A stretch of 64,000 nucleotides of DNA, from the NCBI GenBank assembly GCA_022539475.1, contig VCMS01000003.1, forward strand, positions 22,983 through 86,982, in the 5' to 3' direction. The first letter of the stretch is position 1. Each line of letters opens with the position of its first letter. Both the position numbers and the translations under genes were made by a program. This document shows positions 24,181-34,722 of the stretch, in pieces. The notes beneath the pieces are model-generated. The model ran no database searches, was not told where the DNA came from, and was given only the letters and a program-made list of their open reading frames with translations. This DNA is from Gracilaria domingensis (lineage: Eukaryota; Rhodophyta; Florideophyceae; Gracilariales; Gracilariaceae).

Positions 24181-25201
24181 CATCGTTATGTCGTCAACAG
24201 ATGATATCAGAGGAAAAATCAACAAGCTGAAATCTGAACTTGATTGAGAAACTTTGAGCTTTTAAGCTGACGATTTTAGAGCTATGTCTTACTGCTGTTG
24301 ATCTCTCTTGGAGTCATGAGTCTTGGTATCGTTTAAGTTCAAAATTGAAGTCCTAGAACACTAGGAGTATATCTGTATACGTGCGCTCGTTGTCCTGGTG
24401 TCTATGGTGGCGCAGAGACCTACGTGTGGATGTTAGAGCGCAAGTCTTACGGTTTTTTAAATTAAGTATCTGCTGAGCATAGTATAAGGAGCATACATTT
24501 ATGCACCCAAACATTAATATTCGTACATGTGTTCCACTATTTGACGGGTTTTTCGTCACCTAGGGTTGTGGTTCTCGGCGGTTCGGACGAGGAAAGTTTC
24601 CTGTTGGGGGAGGAAAATTTCTCTCGTTTGCATACGCGGGGAGACACACGACAAGCTGGATGAGCCGCAGAGAAATTGAACGTTTCATCATGGACCATGG
24701 CCATTCCGTTTGAAAAGTACGGAGTGGAAATGGAGCGAATCAAGCGTAGGTCAGAACAGTGGTCACCGAAGTAGTGTCGGCCACACTAATTGCAGTGACG
24801 ACCTGTACCTTGGTGAAGTTACTAATGGCACATAAAGAACAGGGCCGTATTTTTGACTACGATACTGACCGTTCTGAGAATCACGGAGTCATGATGTTTT
24901 GCCTGTAGTTGTAGTCGAAAAAAGCTGCTGTCATCACCGTTTGCCCCAGGCCTTCGTCGGAAAATTCCAGGGCAGAAGACGAGTGAGCTGGAAAAATAAC
25001 TTCAACTTTCTTTTCCGTGAGAGCTCTTTATTTCTAGTACAAGCACTGCTGCAACCTACTCGTCATACTCGAGATCTCCGACTTCGATTATCTTACTTTC
25101 CGCTTCAACTAATAACAAAAATCGTTCATAGAGATAACAGGAAGAAGCACTCGATCCATCCTAATGTCACCATGCAAAAACAGTATTGTATACGCTGTAT
25201 C
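24181..25201. other. Intergenic stretch downstream of the hAT-like gene
   Basis: No convincing gene is seen. A sequence starting CAGGGCCGTATTTTTGAC at 24840 looks like the start of a hAT terminal inverted repeat, but no matching inverted copy was found on the far side of the transposase gene. Short open frames here lack recognisable motifs. Confidence 0.4.
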
Positions 25202-27013
25202 TCACGGCTCGACATGAATAACTTCCTTCATTAGAGCCTGTTGATATGCGTCATTTACAGTATGAATATTCCAAAACCGGTCATTAATTCGCAAAAACGT
25301 AACTGCCTCAAACAAAAGAGAAGTCATTCGATCTGGTAGATGACAATCTGCTGCAAACTTCAGTCGTTCTACTTGTGTCGTAGATCCAAAAATGAAGTCA
25401 CAGTTGAAGTATTCATCTTCACGAATCTTTCGACGCTTTCTTTGACGCAATCTTTCTTCATATGTGGCTGTAAATCCCTCCGATAACTCTGAAGTCGTGT
25501 TATGTTCATTATTGGGCACTCGCAAAATTTCGCAAGCCTTTTTTTCCTCTATAGAGAGAAGATGTGCTTCTCCCCTCTGAATTTTGCACACACTGCTCTC
25601 AAAGAGGGGATCAGTCAAAATGGAGGCATCGGTTGCAATATAACTCTTCTGCAGAACGCATCTGTAGAAGGGCGACTGGTCGTTGTCAAATCCTGCTTCA
25701 ACCTCCTCCGTAAGCATACGTAGTACATCCTGACATTCTCCCAGGGGAACATTGAATTTCTGCAAGTACATCTTCGACTGCGTGATTTCTGCCAACTGTT
25801 TGCAGTACCGTTCCACCTTGTCTTTGAATGTAGTGCTCACATTAAGAGCCAGTTGGGAACATTCATAGGTACCCAACATCATTAGTTCATCTCTTATTCG
25901 AAGAAACTGATTAAGTGTGCGATACTTGCCAGACCAACCGGTCTTATTTCGAGCAACCGGGTTCAGATTTGCAAGCTCACGCAGCAACACACGGCTACGA
26001 AGCCTTCTCTTGCATAAGTCCATAGTCTTTTGCACACATTGAAACGTCTTTTCAAGATCTGCCGTTTTCTCAACCATGCTGTTAACCTCCATATTGAGCA
26101 AATCACTCTTGCAGGCAACAAGCGGAACCCCCAAAAGATTAGAGAGTTTCCGGTTTACAGAGCAGTTTACAGCCGTGTGACATACTACCCATGAAGAAAA
26201 ATCAATTCCGTACCGCGTGAACATGGATTTGATATGTTCAGCACGAGTTTCAGCCGTAAACGTGACAGCTTCTTCGCGCATTGCATTCATGTTAAAGCTT
26301 TTATCAGAATCATCAGCAACAGCGTTTGCAATTGGGGAGCAAGACAAAAGGACCAACCTCACAGTATCTTTGGCGTGGGCTGGGCCACCTAATTGCATCT
26401 TCTTTGGCGTCAAATAGGACGCAAAAAGCCCAATGTAGTGTACACCGTTCCAACTCCACTCGCCGTGCATGATTGAACCTCGCTTTGTTGCGTTCAGTTC
26501 TTCAGAAAGTGAATCTTTCACAAGTTTCCTCAGTTTGATGATAATTTCCGCAACCTTATTCTCTGAAAATTCCGTTTCATGATTAGAGAAAGATCGAAAG
26601 CGTGGACTCTCCACAATTGATATCGGAAGGCGATTGAAGACAATCAGAAGAATGTAATCATAAAGGGCGTTGATTTCTGGCGCTAACTGTGTCGTAAGCG
26701 GTTTAAAATCTCCATTTTCCTTCGTGTATCTCTTTTTTGCAAGTTTATCATGATACATTTTGTTCAAAACAGAGAGCTGACCGGATGCGAGGCATGACTT
26801 GAGATGGCAAAATGGATTTCTGAAACCAGTCTTTTTCTCGAAGGTTATTTCTCTATTGGGATGTTCGCAACGGGGATTTGGACACTTGTGCACCCGATAA
26901 GTCTTTGTGGTTTGCTTTCCTCTCCGTGTTGTGACGACCTTTGATTCCTCTCTAACAAAAGATGTCAGTATCGTAACGACTTGTTTCTGAGAAAGTTGTT
27001 CTTCGTGCGTCAT
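25202..27013 (-). CDS. hAT-superfamily transposase-like protein
   Basis: A single uninterrupted frame of 603 residues starting at ATG 27013. Residues 44-74 form a BED-like finger (Cys44, Cys49, His70, Cys74). The middle has typical hAT blocks: PISIVESPRFRSFS, an HGEWSWNGVHYIGLF segment corresponding to the DeWTs..HY block, and NLLGVPLVACKSDLLNMEV corresponding to the AHxLNL block. TGWSGKYRTLNQFL follows, corresponding to TRWNSTY. Near the C-terminus, FGSTTQVERL and FLRINDRFWN match the hATC dimerisation region. The protein would bind transposon ends and cut and paste DNA in the nucleus. No flanking terminal inverted repeats or 8-bp duplication were identified, so it may be an old copy or a domesticated gene. 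It is divergent from the NADH dehydrogenase gene, 495 bp away. Confidence 0.75.
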   Translation of the reverse strand: MTHEEQLSQKQVVTILTSFVREESKVVTTRRGKQTTKTYRVHKCPNPRCEHPNREITFEKKTGFRNPFCHLKSCLASGQLSVLNKMYHDKLAKKRYTKENGDFKPLTTQLAPEINALYDYILLIVFNRLPISIVESPRFRSFSNHETEFSENKVAEIIIKLRKLVKDSLSEELNATKRGSIMHGEWSWNGVHYIGLFASYLTPKKMQLGGPAHAKDTVRLVLLSCSPIANAVADDSDKSFNMNAMREEAVTFTAETRAEHIKSMFTRYGIDFSSWVVCHTAVNCSVNRKLSNLLGVPLVACKSDLLNMEVNSMVEKTADLEKTFQCVQKTMDLCKRRLRSRVLLRELANLNPVARNKTGWSGKYRTLNQFLRIRDELMMLGTYECSQLALNVSTTFKDKVERYCKQLAEITQSKMYLQKFNVPLGECQDVLRMLTEEVEAGFDNDQSPFYRCVLQKSYIATDASILTDPLFESSVCKIQRGEAHLLSIEEKKACEILRVPNNEHNTTSELSEGFTATYEERLRQRKRRKIREDEYFNCDFIFGSTTQVERLKFAADCHLPDRMTSLLFEAVTFLRINDRFWNIHTVNDAYQQALMKEVIHVEP

Positions 27014-27508
27014 CACTTGATGGAAGCAGAAGGCGTGGGGGAACGACGGTGAGGTTGCAGAGTACAACGACTGTAGATCACAACGGCCGTGGGCTGGGCC
27101 GGCGAAGTTTTAAGCGACGAAAGTAGGTAAAGGGGAACAAGAGATCGAAAAAGGCGTCGTCACGTGACTGGCGCGCACATGTGCGGCTCACGAACACACG
27201 CAGGAAACGTGGCTTCCGGTGGAAGCATTCTGCTGCGAAAAGCTACTGGCAGCGTGTGAGGCACACACATTCACACTTTGCACCCCGGCTCACACAATGT
27301 GTTTTCGGGAGTGGTCCATTGTGAGCGCGACATAACATGAAAAGCGCACTCACTCGTGCCTTCGTCGCATCGTATCGCGGATGAGTTTACACCCCGAGTG
27401 CAAAGGGCATGCATCTGCCGCTCCGCCGCGAAGGACCAATCGAACTACCCTCTATCTCCCCATGCCATCTTCCTCGCTCGCGTTCTGCAGCGAGCCGCCT
27501 TCACTGCC
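27014..27508. promoter_or_regulatory. Divergent promoter region, hAT-like gene / NADH dehydrogenase
   Basis: The 495-base gap between two divergent starts contains CGTCGTCACGTGACTGG with a CACGTG core near 27161, ACATGTG, and repeated GTGTGAG/CACACA words near 27255-27300. No clear TATA box is visible. Elements driving either gene should lie here. Confidence 0.4.
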
Positions 27509-29307
27509 ATGGCTTTGAATCACCCAGCGTTTCTCACCCCACAGCCGCTGTCATACCGTCGCGGGGCCGTCATTCGCGCGCCACGATGCGTGCCGCGCGC
27601 TACGGTCGAACCACCGGTGCGCGAGGCTGAGCCTCCGGTGCAGCAACCGGTGAAGCGGAGGGCTCGTGCGCCATTACCGCCACGACCGGGCAATTTGCAG
27701 GTGGTGCTTGACCGGTTGTCGGACACGTTACTGGATGCCAAGCTTCATTATTCACGTCTGTTTCGTCGTCCGCCACATGAGATGCCGTCAAAGGGACCGC
27801 GCGTTGTCGTGTTGGGCTCTGGCTGGGCTGCACATTCTTTCGTGAAGGTTGTGGACCACACGCATTTTGGAAGCGTTACCGTTGTGTCACCCAGGAATTT
27901 CTTCTTCTTTACTCCCTTGCTGAGTGCAACTGCTGTTGGTACCATCGAGTTTCGTTCTATTGTTGAGCCGATACGAAAAGCGAATCCCTTCGTCGATTAC
28001 TACGAGGCCTACGCCGTTGATGTCGATGTAGAGCGACGCGTCGTCAAGTGCGAGCAGGGGCAGAGAGAGGGTGAACCTTCTGCGAATGCTGTCTGCTTCC
28101 AGCTGCCGTATGATGTGCTTGTTGTGGCTGTGGGGGAGAAGACCACTACCTTTGGCGTGGAAGGTGCCAGAAAATACGGCTATTTCCTCAAGGAGATCTC
28201 AGATGCGAGGCGTCTTCGAAATAAGATTCTAGACAGCTTGGAGAAGGCTGCTTTGCCTATGTGGTCCGAGCAGGAGCGGAAACACTTGTTGCATATTGTT
28301 GTAGTGGGTGGCGGGCCCACTGGATGCGAGTTTGCGGGAGAGCTGTCCGACTTTGTTCAAAAGGATCTTGCCCCGCGATATGGAACGGAGCTCGTGTCTT
28401 GTATTCGTGTGACGTTGTTGCAGTCTGGTAAATCTTTGTTGACGCAGTTTGAAACATCTTTGCAGCAGTTGGCGTTGAATTCGTTTTCGGGACGCGTGGA
28501 GGTGCAGTTTGGTGCGAGGGTGACCGCGGTAACGGATGAAGAAGTCGTCCTACAAAACGGTACCAGAATTCGATATGGATTGTTGGTATGGGCGGCTGGA
28601 AATGGTACCAGACCTATTGTCAATTCGCTCATGTCCAAACTTGATGATGATGCAGATCTGGATGACGTTCCACGGAGAAAGAAGTTGCCAGTAGACGGAT
28701 GGCTGAGAGTGATTGGGCTGAGGAACGTTTTTGCAATGGGGGATTGTGCGCAGATAGTTGACGGCGCTTTGCCGAGTACCGCACAAGTCGCTGGTCAACA
28801 GGGTGCCTTCCTTGCAAGTAAGTTATGTCCATCTCTTAATTAGATGAAACACTGACGTAGACGAGTTGATGCTAACGTGATTGTTATGCTGCTCTTAACA
28901 GGATTGCTTTCGAAGGCTGAAGAGAACAGCTTTGAAAACGAGGAGGACGTGCCTGTTCTGCGGGACTCAGGCGGGAGAGAGATGAGGCCATTCAGTTTCT
29001 TGTCTTTGGGCATAATGGCATATCTTGGGAATGATCGTGCAGGTACGTTTGTTTTGTGAAGGGTGACGACGATAACTTGTGATGTAATGATTGCTAACCT
29101 ATCCATGTGTGATTTCGTGGGATTATCCTCGTAGTTGTTCAAGTGGAAGCTACCCCGAAAAAGAATGTGACAATTGGAGGGCGGGTGGCTTATGCCTTGT
29201 GGCGAAGCGTGTACGCCGTGAAGCAGGTAGACGTTCGAAACCGCGTTCTTGTGCTGTTTGATTACTTCAAGAGCCGAGTGTACGGGCGCGACATATCGCA
29301 GTTCTGA
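27509..29307 (+). CDS. Type II NAD(P)H:quinone oxidoreductase, three exons
   Basis: Exons 27509-28817, 28902-29042 and 29135-29307 join in frame to 540 residues; both introns have GT-AG ends and the first a CTAAC branch site. NDH-2 enzymes oxidise NAD(P)H and reduce quinone without pumping protons. The FAD site VVVLGSGWAA lies near residue 100, the NADH site VVVGGGPTGCEFAGEL near 265, and the second FAD block NVFAMGDCA near 407. The C-terminus ALWRSVYAVKQVDVRNRV and GRDISQF is the typical membrane-anchoring tail of the NDC1/NDA/NDB families. The start at 27509 is the first ATG (context ACTGCCATGG). The first 90 residues are rich in Arg, Pro, Ala and Val and look like an organelle-targeting peptide, plastid or mitochondrial. 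No EF-hand insertion is seen. Confidence 0.9.
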
Positions 29308-30583
29308 GTTGATGATTTAGGTCGCGCTGCGTCAAGGATCTGCTCCCTTCCATCGTGAGATATGCACTTGGAAGTTGGTTGCTGTTGGTGCTGCTGTTAA
29401 GCAGCCTCTGCGGTTTGTTTCTACGGGCACCAGTACAAAGGTAGAAGGCTACCAGTTAGGTTGTGACAAATGAATGAAAGCATTTTGCGTTTCGTTAGCC
29501 CCTGATGCCGGTATGAGGGATATCTCCGACAAGGGAGCGACTGCTGCTGGCGGCGGCGATATCCCCCGCGATGGTCCGACCAGATTCTGAAACATGTCGC
29601 GATCATCGAGGCATGACGTGCGGAACATCATTCTGCCAATTACGCAAAGCGGCATGACTGAGTCGTGCCGAAAGAACCGCGGTAGGATACTGGGACAGGG
29701 TTGAGCGTTACGGGATAGCGATGCTCGTGGACACACCCCAGGGTCCTCCGTTCTGAACGAGGTTTGCTGCGATCCGTTTGGGTAACATATTAACCCTTGA
29801 ACTTCAAGACTTGAAGGGCTCACGGCAGGGCAAGAGGCGCTGCTGCGAAGCGGGCGCCGACACGGGAACGTGGTGGCAACGGAACCGTCGCAAATTGCAC
29901 TGTGGTGTCTGCGGGCAGTTGGAACTTCCAACTTGGAAGTGTGACGACACGCCCCTTCACGAGGCACGAGTTCCCGCTTGATTTGTTTATTGGCTTCGCC
30001 CATTGGGCGCCCGCCAAAGCGGCAGATTTGGTGGCGGCTGTATGACGTCAGCTGCGGTGTTGCGTGCGCCTTCGCAATGTGCCCGCTGTGGTTGGCTGCG
30101 CACGCCCATGCGTTGTGCAAGCTTTCACGGCCCGCGGTTTCGTCACGCAACTTATCATACACGATACGAGATCGCCATCATGATGATGACATGATGGCGG
30201 CGGCGGTGCTTTCGACGAGTTTACCTGTGCTGTCTAGGGGAGCATTGGTTGTGCGCGGGACCGGCACAATCACACGAGGAAGCGCTGTGAGGGGCAAACG
30301 TGGAACGCGGCCAAGCCGGTTCCCGCCGAGCGGCGGAAACTGTGCACCAAGGTTGCGCACTTGGCAGTTTGGTACCTTGGTAGGTGTAGGACGAATATTC
30401 GTATAATAAAGGATTTGGGTGTGACGTCCTCGACGGGCAGACAGTGGGGTAAAGAGGAAGCCCTGAAGGAAAGCCATGGGAACAATCGGGAGGAGATCAT
30501 CGAGCTTGCAGCAGTTTAATAACATACACAACTCTACAGCGACAGAAAAGGATGAAGGGAGAAGGGAAGGGGTGAAGGTTTCA
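29308..30583. other. Intergenic, no supported gene
   Basis: About 1.3 kb between convergent genes. Open frames exist on both strands (the longest on the minus strand at 29449-30162), but their translations are low in structure and show no motif. Short inverted repeats occur, for example CTTGAACTTCAAG near 29798 and TTGGAACTTCCAA near 29922, which may form hairpins in 3' ends. Confidence 0.4.
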
Positions 30584-31354
30584 TTAGTCGTGCCACTCCA
30601 ATCTGGCGGCAACCTCTGCCACATCTAAGGCTCGCTCTCCTAACCACAGAGCGGCCATAGTATCCGGGTATTGACCAACATCGTGTGGGTCCTCATCGTC
30701 GGAATACTCCACAAAGTCGCCTTCTTCCAGCCTTGCACGTTTCTTCAATACCTGCATCTCCAGCATCAAGCAGTCCACTTCATCCTGCGCCTGCTTTCGA
30801 ACACTTTCCATCGCACGATGTAGGTCATCAACCTGTGCTCGGAGGCTTTCATTCTCCATCTCTGTCATAGCCAGCTCGCCTAACCGAGTGGAGAGCACAT
30901 CCCGTTCCTGCGCTGCCTCACATTCGCACCCCATGAGTGACTTGGCGCGCTTCTTCTCCACAATATTGGAGCGCATGGCATCCAATCTAGAGAGCGTGCG
31001 CGCCGAAAAGCGCGCCGAGAGACGGCGTCGTGCGGAGCACCGGTCGGCACGATGTGCACACGAGGGAGATGGATCGCGTTGCCGATCTGGCGCGCGGGAT
31101 GCCACGGAGGCGGGTGAGGCAGTCAGGGGAGAGGTGGACACGTGAGATGAGGAGGAGGGCTTGTTGCGATGATGCGTTATTCTTCGCTGCGGGGTTCCAG
31201 GAGTGTCGGTCGGAGTCAGACTCTCAATCGAGTGTTGCGGAGGCGCAGCTTTGGAAGGGAGTGGAGCGCTGAAGCGCCTTGTGAGAATGTTGGAGACGCG
31301 CTGAAGGATGGCGGGGCGCCTTCGGCGGCGGGATGATGATGCGGGAGTTTGCAT
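30584..31354 (-). CDS. Hypothetical basic protein with C-terminal coiled coil
   Basis: 256 residues from ATG 31354 (MQTPASSSRRRRRP). The first 150 residues are Ser, Pro and Arg rich and probably disordered, with basic patches that could be nuclear signals. Residues about 155-215 carry regularly spaced Leu/Met among Glu, Lys and Arg (LGELAMTEMENESLRAQVDD), a coiled coil. The C-terminus is acidic (EEGDFVEYSDDEDPHD) and ends in an amphipathic helix. The layout is reminiscent of bZIP-like factors, basic then leucine heptads, but no proper bZIP basic region is seen and the family is not recognised. The long frame continues upstream without another ATG that fits better. Confidence 0.55.
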   Translation of the reverse strand: MQTPASSSRRRRRPAILQRVSNILTRRFSAPLPSKAAPPQHSIESLTPTDTPGTPQRRITHHRNKPSSSSHVSTSPLTASPASVASRAPDRQRDPSPSCAHRADRCSARRRLSARFSARTLSRLDAMRSNIVEKKRAKSLMGCECEAAQERDVLSTRLGELAMTEMENESLRAQVDDLHRAMESVRKQAQDEVDCLMLEMQVLKKRARLEEGDFVEYSDDEDPHDVGQYPDTMAALWLGERALDVAEVAARLEWHD

Positions 31355-33790
31355 GACGACCACGTACACGCTTCGACAAGGCGAGTCAGCCGCACGAAAC
31401 GGGACGGGGCGGGACGGAGGGGACGGGACGGAGGTAGGATGGGACGAAGGTACAAGATGACGAGCGGTCGCGGGAGCAGCCAGGCGAGACGGGGACAGCC
31501 GCCGTGGGGCGCGCGACTCTTTAAGGGTGCGCCGTATGCGCGAGGGTGCGCTAGAGCGCACTTTTTGCGTGACGCAGCACTCGTCTATATGCATAGCGTG
31601 ACGCGAGTCGATGTGAAAACCAATGGCCGCCACAGTGACTCGGATATCGCGCAGATTTGGCACGTGTGCTCGATACGGCCGCTGGTGGCTTGTTCGATGG
31701 CTGTGTGGCACACAGCTGTTGCCCGTGGCGCTGCCAAAGGGCGCGCGCCCGCGCTTGCTGGCCGCTCCACAAGTGTACGCGACTCTTTACACTTTGCTGC
31801 CGCGCCGCTTATGCTTCGCAGCGGATGGTGCTCGCGGCTTTAGGCTTGTTTTCATCCTCGCTTGTGCTTGCGGAATTCAGTTTTTTTGGTTTTCTTCTAC
31901 TTGCGCGGAAAAACGCCAGCCGTCGGTTGGTTTTGATGTGCTGCAACAAAAGTTGATGAGCTGCTTGGTTCATTCGGCGCTTTGTCACCTCTCATGTTTG
32001 CGCGCCGCCGCCGAATTCGGTATGATTGAACGCTATCACATTCCATTTGGAATGCATGTGAGCGTGTCTGACCGCAATTTCTGCTTCGACTCGATGCGGT
32101 TCGCCGTGACTTATCTCCGGTATCTAAATCAAAGCAACACTTTCTGTCAGCTGCCGAGCCATGTGTGGACGCGTCCGCGGCCCACATGACGTTGTTCCGC
32201 GGATTAGTGTTGTGCGCTGGCGGTGAGTCGGCGGCAAGTGGTGGCACTAACGTTATCCTATGTAACTTGTGTAACACTATAGCGCAGCTGTAACGTGAGC
32301 AGTATCCTTCACTGCGCTCAACCGCTGTTCTCAGCCTCACAGCTCTCGATTTGGCGGCGTGAATCACGCTGCTGACTTAGCGCTTCTCTTGTGCTTATTG
32401 CCGTGATCTGTACCTGCCGCGATATCGAGTGTTTTAACTTTTGCGTCATCGGCAGTGCATACAGGTTATGTGACGGTGTATCTATCCAAACAATTGCGAT
32501 ACGATAGATCGGTGCAGAACAGTTGTTGCACTGCAAAGAGTGCACCGCTGGCGTATCATCGCGCGATGTGGCTTACACTGAAAGATTGGCACACGTGAGG
32601 GTGGATGACGTGATGCCGGTGGACAATTGTCACAGGCATGCCAGCATGAACACGTGTACTACCGGTACCCGCAGGACACGTGACATGTTTCCTGGTCTCC
32701 GTGATCTGGAGCAAAAACAACGCGCCACCTTTCGGGTTGCGCTTTCTAAACTTGGACTGCGCCTTCAACGGCATCTTACGTCATGCATCTGCTTGCAAAC
32801 TTGATTCTGAATTGCTGCATGGTTTCAGGAACACCAATGCGAACACACGATTGAGAGATAACATCGCAGTCACTGTAGATACCCGATAGCTATCATCGCA
32901 GCTATCTTGCAATGCAATCCAAGTTGGGCAAGTACAGAGTACAATACTATCACATATTAGTTTAGAAGAGCGTATACGGACGGATGGACAACCGTTTTAA
33001 CCCTGAACCTGCTGTCTTCCAACCGTGCTGTTTACCCCACCCAAGGCAGTCACGACCAAGCTGCAAACAAATCTCAATCTCGGAAGCAAACCAAACTGTG
33101 ATATCTTTGGGCACCCTTGGTAAAGTGATGCAACATGCACGCCGTGCGCCATCAGCTGAATTTCAACGCACAAAACAAGCGCCGAGCTTCGGCGAGCGCA
33201 TCGAGCACTCGTGAAACAAATGATTTGAATTGCGTCGCGCATGTGAGGCATTGGGGAGATACTCCGCAGCTGCAGCCTGCAAGCGCGCGTCACACGCGCC
33301 GCGGGCGTGCGCGACGCGGCATGACGCCGCGACACGTGCTCGCAGCAAAGCGCACTTACAGACGTGCTCAAAAAAGCGATCATACGCCGCGGCCCGCGCA
33401 AAGTGTTTTATATTTTATCCGGCGCGGATTAGCACCGCGCGCATCATATTGTTTTATTCTTCTCAGTGCTTGTAGCAGCTTCAAGCAGGCGGGGGACGCG
33501 CGTACGCTTGGGAGGCAAAAGTGGAGGGTATTTGGGCCGCTCTTGGTGTAGGAGAAGGAGGAGCGGGAGAGGAACAAAGGGTGTGGCAGATTTCTGATAT
33601 TTGCAGTTAGAAGATGTTGTTCCACAAACGGTTTTCATGATTTTGCCACAGGAGACAGCGAGACAAGTGGTAGATACAGGCGCAAGCGAAGGTGCTAAGT
33701 GTTCAAGAAAGAAATGGATTGCGGCCACAACGAGTTGTTTCGACGAAAAAGAAAAAAAAGAGCAAACGATGAATGTACGCTGTCAACGTT
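31355..33790. other. Long intergenic stretch with weak open frames
   Basis: About 2.4 kb upstream of the coiled-coil gene and downstream of the secreted-protein gene. Frames such as 31623-32189 on the plus strand and 33135-33551 on either strand lack motifs and look like by-products of CpG-rich DNA. GTGACGC words repeat near 31568-31605 and GACGTGAT-like words near 32606, possible promoter elements of the minus-strand gene. Nothing else is supported. Confidence 0.4.
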
Positions 33791-34336
33791 CTACCACCCT
33801 TCGCACGCTTGCTTCACCTGCGGATCGTCACACCACGACACAAACGCGTTGACCGTGCAAAGGCGACAGCACGCAAAATGACAATCGGCAGACTGCTCCG
33901 CCGCCGCCATGCTCGCGGAGCACACTCCCGAAGCGCCCGCAGTCACGCCGTCACAGCGCGCATCCAACGACAAGCAGTGGCAAGCGGCCGGCGGGAAAGG
34001 GCGCCCGTGCACGGGCGCCGGATCATAGTTCTCCTCCGTCGTGAGCGTGGTCTGAATGCCCACAAGCTCAGCCTCGTAGCTCGGCTCCAGCGACCCAAAG
34101 GGCTCGTCCGAAACAAGGGGCTCGTCCGTGGGCGCCGGCGTCTCCGTGGCCATCAGGTCGAGCTCCTCCATGGGGCTGGCCTGCGCGCGCAGCACGGGCA
34201 GCAGCGCCGGCTGCGCGGCGCGCGCGTCCACGCGCGCCGGCGCCGGAATCGTCGTGGTGGGCGGCGTCTGCGCGAGCGGGCTGGCCGCGCACAGCGCCGC
34301 CAGAAGCAGCAGCACGAGGAGCGACGTCGCGAGCAT
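33791..34336 (-). CDS. Small secreted cysteine-rich protein
   Basis: 181 residues from ATG 34336. The N-terminus MLATSLLVLLLLAALCAAS is a strong signal peptide with a cleavage site near residue 19. A Pro/Thr/Glu-rich linker follows (residues 20-110). A compact C-terminal domain has about ten cysteines, arranged as CHC, LDARC, GVC, DCHFACCRLC, WCDD and ACEGW, and is probably disulphide-bonded outside the cell or at its surface. The family is not recognised. It is divergent from the acyltransferase gene with 386 bp between the starts, so the two may share a regulatory region. Confidence 0.7.
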   Translation of the reverse strand: MLATSLLVLLLLAALCAASPLAQTPPTTTIPAPARVDARAAQPALLPVLRAQASPMEELDLMATETPAPTDEPLVSDEPFGSLEPSYEAELVGIQTTLTTEENYDPAPVHGRPFPPAACHCLSLDARCDGVTAGASGVCSASMAAAEQSADCHFACCRLCTVNAFVSWCDDPQVKQACEGW

Positions 34337-34722
34337 GGCGGCGCGAGACAATGCCACAAGCTTTCAGCGCGGCGCTGCGCGGGCGCCGGGCCGCGCCCGC
34401 GCGCACATCGGCGCCGCCGCTTTTGTACCGTTTCGCGCGATGGTTGCTCGTCGAGTCGTCGTGTCGCCGACACACGTGTGCGTGACGTGCTGCCCGTGAC
34501 GTGCCGCGCGTCACCGACGCTTCACGTCGGGCGCGGCGCGCAGCGAGCGGCGCGCGGCGCGTTTCACGACTGTTCGCCGGGGTGGCGTCGTCACGACGTC
34601 GTCGTCGTCGAGGCAGAAGCGCTTACTTGCGGTCCGCCGCGGCGGCTGCGCGCCGCGCTTATCTCGGCGCGTCTGGAGCGGCGGGCGATGGCGGATGGTG
34701 GGTGGGGCGCGCTTGGCGCACG
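34337..34722. promoter_or_regulatory. Bidirectional promoter region with repeated ACGT cores
   Basis: The gap between two divergent starts contains several ACGT-core words: ACACACGTGTGCG near 34471, CGTGACGTGC near 34482 and again near 34496, TTCACGTCGG near 34522, and TCACGACGTCGTCG near 34590. Such cores are bound by bZIP and bHLH factors in many eukaryotes. The repetition suggests a common regulatory input to both genes. No TATA box is evident. Confidence 0.45.

Noticed and set aside
29449-30162. 237-codon minus-strand frame
   Set aside because: Translation shows no domain, repeats or sensible composition, and it overlaps frames on the other strand.
31623-32189. 188-codon plus-strand frame upstream of the coiled-coil gene
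   Set aside because: No motif or signal peptide logic, and the frame lies in a promoter-like region. It could be real, but nothing supports it.
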